Source of the DNA: Branchiostoma floridae
Taxonomy: Eukaryota > Chordata > Leptocardii > Amphioxiformes > Branchiostomatidae
Direction of reading: 5' to 3'
NCBI RefSeq assembly: GCF_000003815.2
Contig: NC_049982.1
Coordinates: 23,328,718 to 23,392,717 of the forward strand
Length of the DNA stretch: 64,000 bases
This document shows positions 58,331-64,000 of the stretch, one piece after another. The position numbers and the translations under genes were made by a program. Each line of letters begins with the position of its first letter. Position 1 is the stretch's first letter. The notes beneath the pieces were generated by a model that was given only the letters and a program-made list of their open reading frames with translations, was not told where the DNA came from and did no database searches.

Positions 58331-61300
58331 TCAGTCGAACATTGGCTCATCTTCCTCCTCCTCTTCCGGCGTCCCCAGCATCCCGGAAATGTCGTCAGGG
58401 GTGATGTCCTCGACGTCAAAGGGTGCGTTTTTCCACTTCCGGCAGGTCAGCCTCGATCCGTCCGGTTTCTCCAGGACGAAAGACTCGATCTTCAGGGTGG
58501 GAAAGCTGTACACCATCTGTATTCCCCAGTCTTGTCTGCAGTTCCTGTGAAGGAATAAGTACAACACGTTATTCATTCACAACAACGAGGTGGAGTATTG
58601 TTTCGCGGGTGTCTATCCGTCTATCTCAGATAGGTGTGGAAGGGGGCCTTCGTTCGACGGTACGGACTTATTGAGAATTGTTAAGATGCAGCATGTAAGA
58701 CTTCCTGAGAGGCACAATTGCTGTCAGACAGTTGGAGACTGTGGCTATATGTGGTTAATCAAAATTGTATGCTAGTATGTCTAGTATGCTATCTGCTCCC
58801 CGAGGATAAAGTTGTGGGGCTGTGTTTTCTTTGTGATACAGGAAAGGTAGCAAAGCAGTAAGGGTAAGGATTGGAAGTCTGATATCTCTGATTGCCTTGT
58901 TACTGCTCGACACATAGTTTGAATAGTTCTGTAATAGTTTTTTTTATGGGGGGTAGTGTAAGAAGTCTGCTGCTCTTCGCACAGTTTGATACTCTAATAT
59001 TCATCGTACCTGGTAATGACTCTTACCTGCAGTATACTTTTCCGTTCATTTCCCAGTCGTCAATCTTCTTGGGTGGGTGGGGTTTGATGTTGATCCGCTG
59101 GGGAAAAGTTTTGTCCACCACCACGTGGTGATTCTCCTTGATCCGGCGGAAGTCGCTAACATTGCAGGCAAACTCCTTGCACTTCACACACAGCAGCTTC
59201 ATCCCCTTTCCACGGATTTCCCTGTATCGAAAAGAAATCGAATTCTACAGGTTACTCTATGTATCTGTACTGCTATCCATAATACACAGTTGCCAAAATG
59301 TTTGGGTACTTCACTGACTGTGACACGTGCTGTGGACATGTGTATAGTTAAAATCTACGCAAAGAAATCATCGTCAATGAAAATTTGAAACAGTGGAAAT
59401 ACTCAATAGAAGCAAAAGCAGAAATTAGTCTTCTAGTAAAGATGATAACTATACTGTGTCACCTACTTGGTTTTCCTCTGCATTTCTTTTAGCGCCTGCG
59501 CCAGATCTCTCTCCTTCTTGGACTCTTCCTGCAGACGTCGGACCTGCTTCATGAAGTCTTCATGTTTCTCCCTCTGCATGTGCCACACCTGCAGCATGGC
59601 CTTCTCCATCAGCTTCTCTCGAATGGTGTTCAACTGGAAATAAAAAATTGGGTATATTGGAATTGCAGAAAAGGCGAAAGATGGTTAACGTTACGGGAGT
59701 ATTCAGAGCTAAATCATCTACTAGTATTCTTGTGAAATATCACTTCCAACTCCTCATATCATAATGCTCAGCTTAGATTAATTTTTGCACTACTTTTACA
59801 CATTCTTTCCCAGACAAAACATCATCAAAGAAGTAAACGTAACTCTTGTAGACAATTGCAGCATGTTTTTAGACTCCCTGCATCCTATGATCCAATTACT
59901 GAGAAAAATTTAGGTGAGTCCAATTTTTTTGTTGGATATTACAGTTAAACTATTTAAAATTACTTCTGGCAACACAGATGAACTTTCAAGTTATGTTTTT
60001 TAGTCGTTGCAGTATGTTTATAGCTTAAAGAAAGACGGTTGATAATTCAAGCTAAATGTTGTTACCTTTTCCTTCAGGACATTTCCACCTTCCCGTCCAG
60101 CGATCAGCACGGACTTGCTGCCCTCAGCACGGCCACGTCCTGTACAAAGGAAAATAGACGTGATTATCAGTTTTATGTTATTTCGTTCGAAAATACATCG
60201 ATATTCTGATCAATGATACAAATGTTTACTAGTCTATTGTTTATAGCAGTCGTTTGTCATTGTTTTGATGTTGGAAAAATGTTTGTGTATGAACATGTGG
60301 CTATGTGAAATTACCTCTGGTCTGCACCTTGCCTATCTCGTTGCCCACATAGTCATAGCGGAACACGAAGTTGCACTTGGCGATGTCTATGCCTTCCTCT
60401 GCCACAGATGTGGAGATGACAATCTTGTGGCCTCCAGTCGTGAACAGCTCCAGCAGCTCCACCTGCTGGTTTTGGGTCATGCCTGCAATGAACAGCTAGG
60501 TATCATGTGCTCAAGCCTCGAGCTCAACTATGATGGAAAAGTATAACCTCCACACACACACGTCACTTCTGTAATTTCTGACAGACTGGCTTACAAGAGA
60601 GGAATGCATTCCTTGTCTGTGAAGAAGATTGATTTACACTTTTTCCCTTTGATTGAATAGGTACATGGCAACTTTTGAACAATACGCCAAATAAATGGCA
60701 CCCAGCTTACAGATCTTCAATAGTATACCAACACGCCCAACATATAATTTAACCCTGGTTATGTAAGGGTTAGGGTTTGGTGTTGGTGTTGGGTTTGGAG
60801 TTGGGGTTAGGGTTTTGGTTAGGGTTAGGGGTTAGGATTTGTGGTTTGGGTTAGGGGTTTGGGTTGGGGTTGGGGTTAGGGGTTGGGGTTAGGGTTAGGG
60901 TTAGGGTTTTAATACTGTGTAACGTAAGGATTGTTGCCCGTAGAGTCTACCTTACAAGAAGTCGATGTGATTTTGATCCTCAAACAGAATTCATAATGTT
61001 TAGCTTTACCTTCCGACAAATGTCTGAAATGGATAGAGCACATATCCTGAAATAGAAAAAATGTGAACGCGGAACCTCATCGACATACTCAGTGTCATGT
61101 GGCTAGTCATGTGAAGAGATTAACAGCACATGCAGCTGAAATTAATGCATGTATTCGAAGAGTTATCACCTCCTGTGCTCTCACTGGCTCCAGCGCCTAC
61201 GAGTCTTCCCGGGTTGAGCTTACGGAGGGCCTGGTCCTCCTGCATCCAAGTGAGCAGGGCGATGGTGAGAGCTCGGGTCTTACAGAACAGCAGGCAGCGG

Positions 61301-64000
61301 GAGTCTGGCGTCTCTGCGTACGCCTGGAGGATCATGTACTTCAGCTGGTCCAGCTTCGGGTTGGAGTACTTCGGATCTGCGGCACATTCCTGAAGCCTCT
61401 CTTTTGCCTCTGTCAATGATAATACAAGTACCCGTCAGATTTGAATGACAATTGGGCATATTTTGCAAATCGTTGTCGAGGACATCATTTGATGCATACT
61501 TGAGAAGCTTGGCTCGACTTAGTTCCTCTCCTCGACAAATCACTGCAGCTGACTTACACTGGAAAGATGAAAATGTATTTTATCAAATGCATGGTGTCTT
61601 CTAAGTCTACAATACTATTTTTCATATTTGTAATAGAATTATCATTGATTTGTTTACACAAAACCACAAATGTGGCATAACGTACCTGTGAAGTGCTTCA
61701 CCAGATCTACATCGGTGCCGTCAAAGCCTTCTTTTTGCAGACCAGTCACGAATTTCTCAAGGTACTGCAGAGCATCTTTGGTCCGGGCGTCAGCGTTGAT
61801 GGCGAGGGCATCAAAGTACTTCTGCAGTGATTATAACGTACAGTACGTTTAGTTTTCTTTATATTTGATGTACGTAAGATTTGAGAGGGGTCAAGAGTAT
61901 GTCTGTACGGAAATTCAAATCGTTGTCTATTTGGCCAGTTACAATTGAAAGTCCAGGGTCAATATCTTATCTTTTTTTTATTAACATTTTCTTATTGTAA
62001 GTTTCTGTAATAGATGTCTACAATGAAAATGCGAAAACTACTGCCACGTTTGCTTATTTGCTGGTTCAATGCAATGATTCTATAAAATTCAAATGGCAAA
62101 ACTTACTCTGAGGTGTGTTGTAGCGGCGTGGATGGCTCGGCTGACTTTCTTATCCCTGAGTGTTGCACCCTTCCTAGCTAGGGTCACCACCCACTGTTCA
62201 TACGCCTGTTTCTCTCTTTGGCTGGGTGGCTTCAGGTCTGCTGTTGTCAAATGCTTCGATGCTGTGGAAAAAAGAGAAATATAATTGTGGACCACGCCAT
62301 CATACAACAATCAGCAATCAAGAACACGCCAAGAATGGTCAACGAATCCCCAAAGAAAAGGATCACTGCTCCTTTGTTATGTATCCAATAATCCTATATG
62401 TATATAGAATTTAACTATCTATATCTATGTCATATTTCGTCTTTTTTTTACATAAATGCCTGGAATCTATTTCAAGGTCTTTGAAAGAAAATAACAGTAT
62501 CAATTCTATTGATAGCCATTGCAAAGGCAGAAAGCGAGTCTATCTCACCTTCTATAGCCAGAGTCTTCTCAATGTCCTCCATGATCATGTTTATCATATC
62601 TGCAAACGGGTCTTCACTTCGTCCACTTACAGGCTTCACTTCTGCAAAATAAAAGTGATGGTGAAGTACCTTCCAGCATTGTCAGCTACAGAAATGACAG
62701 ATTACACTGTTACAGTAGAAGCTACAAATTGAATCGACAGTGGAATGGTACACATGACATAAGAGATATCTCTACCTTCGTCAGGTTTCTGGTTGTATTT
62801 CTGCAGCTCCTCTTTGTGCTCCACAACCTGAGAAATCCACTCTGCGTCCAGGTTGGCGCACGCCCTCAGGATATGTTCCACGGCTTCCTTCTGACCCTTC
62901 GCCTTCCCCACACCCAGAGAGGCAGTCAGGCCGATGATCTACCAAATTGAAAATAGTACTTGCAATGGACTATTTCAATTGTTGATACTATGAGTCATGT
63001 AAGCGCGCATATGTCTTGTATATGGAGAAATGTTTATCAGTGAACATTATTGCATGTTTGAGGATGTAGTATTTGTTTCAAATGTGACTTCTTGAATATA
63101 TGTAATACATAGGTAATGACTGTTGTCAAACATCCTCAGTGCTACTACTGGATTTGTATTGTAAAGTCTACCATCTCTAGTTATAATACTCACCTGTGGC
63201 AGACTGATGCTGCTCTTCCTCTCCACCTTCTGCTTGATGTACCTGGTCATGATGGCGTTGCACGGATCGTTCTTCTGGCAGTGGTGATACTCGTCAAAGA
63301 TCAGCATGGAGAACGTGTCCAGCGTGATTAGCTCGTCCCTCAGAGCGTTCTCCAACACCTGGGCTGTCAGGATGATGACGTCGTAATCGGGGAGAGTCTC
63401 CCCAACCGGAATGTCGGCTGTAGTTTCTCCACTAAGGGGCAAAATGTCGTACCTGGATAAAACAAAAGAAAACTTGAAAGAGAGAGAAATTAAACGATCG
63501 TCTACGATACCACCAAAAGCGCAATCGCCTTACAAGCACACAAATTGTTAAGTACATGTCTGGACAACGATGGATGGCAGTAAAAATTGGCTTTGTCTAT
63601 CATAGGCTAGTCGAACTCACTTGGGACTCAGGTATTCCCGGAACGCATTGTACTGCTGTTCCACCAGAGGCACCTTGTTGACCAGGAACACCACACGCCG
63701 CCTTGCCTCCACACCTGCTCCAACTTTTGGAACATATAAATAGACTCATTCTCGGTTAATTGGATTTCCCGTAAATGATACCGAAAGTGTTAAAATAATT
63801 CTTGAATTGCAAAGAAAATAGAAGATGGGGAGCCGGGAGAAAGTACCGAAGTGGGCAAATTGAAAAAATTTGATCGAAGGTATGGTATCGGAGGTTACAA
63901 CGTACTCCTTCTTACACTTTCCTCCCTTCTCCTTACCACCACCGTTATTGAATAGAACTACACTAAATGGAGTAATTACCAATGGTGGCAGCACCTTCTA
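58331..64000 (-). CDS. RLR copy C: helicase-CTD, N-terminus outside window
   Basis: Exons in transcript order: beyond 64000 to 63980, 63723-63621, 63452-63194, 62938-62776, 62641-62549, 62261-62107, 61821-61686, 61409-61170, 60482-60315, 60139-60066, 59633-59467, 59221-59027 and 58544-58331 (stop TGA). All phases agree and no stop interrupts. Motif II is FDEYHHCQ rather than DECH. Motif III is kept in the 62938 exon, motif IV in [11 protein letters not shown], motif V in [14 protein letters not shown], and motif VI spans [11 protein letters not shown]. The Hel2-insertion exon reads [12 protein letters not shown], which shows the lesion in copy A. The C-terminal domain lacks three residues (YSFPTLK for [10 protein letters not shown]). 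Whether it has CARD and TIR modules cannot be seen here. Confidence 0.88.
60765..60909 (+). repeat. Interstitial telomere-like block in RLR C
   Basis: Diverged GGTTAGGGTT/GGGTTTGGGG repeats lie in the same intron and orientation as the copy A block. Unique flanking sequence (CAACACGCCCAAC before, GTAGAGTCTACCTT after) matches copy A. Confidence 0.93.

Overview
This is an intron-rich animal genome window. Short exons with GT-AG borders, (TTAGGG)n blocks, tRNA-derived SINEs, CR1-like LINE tails and many foldback elements point to an invertebrate deuterostome. An expanded set of CARD, death-domain and TIR receptors fits a lancelet (Branchiostoma) best; the species is inferred, not shown.

Layout. 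(1) 67-5299, plus strand: the 3' part of a receptor tyrosine kinase (EGF-like exon, membrane exon, complete kinase domain), with a 46-bp minisatellite that has copied the end of one exon and its splice donor. (2) 6513-9669, minus: an unfamiliar gene with a long Pro/Gln/Ser repeat exon. (3) 10215-13922, plus: a secreted fibrinogen-like or lectin-like protein with two apparent frame breaks. (4) 15867-25596, minus: a death domain - ZU5-UPA (FIIND-like) - basic linker - death domain protein. (5) 26535-64000, minus: three tandem RIG-I-like receptor (RLR) genes, called A, B and C here. Each is a DExH helicase followed by a zinc-binding C-terminal domain.

The RLR cluster is the centre of interest. 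Copies A and B start with a RAIDD/caspase-9-like CARD followed by a full TIR domain spliced into the helicase gene. This would put TIR signalling, or TIR NADase activity, under control of an RNA-sensing helicase. Copy B also carries a coiled-coil exon and two tandem sets of the RLR-type double CARD. Exon lengths agree almost exactly across copies (for example 453 nt for both TIR exons, and 195, 167, 74 and 163 nt for helicase/CTD exons), so lesions stand out. Copy A has a 1-nt deletion in one helicase exon. Copy B lacks five consecutive exons of the second helicase domain in a phase-neutral way, has a MITE with a TTA target duplication inside a CARD exon, and has a 5-nt shorter linker exon that breaks frame. 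Copy C looks intact but leaves the window before its N-terminus.

The ZU5-UPA/death gene lies directly beside the RLR cluster, so 15.8-64 kb reads as an innate-immunity or cell-death neighbourhood. Shared 3' flanks (26.4, 39.7 and 58.2 kb), shared promoter boxes (37.17 and 56.97 kb) and intronic telomere-like blocks in A and C mark the duplication history.

All exon borders were set by eye from GT-AG sites, phase and paralogue comparison. No database search was run.
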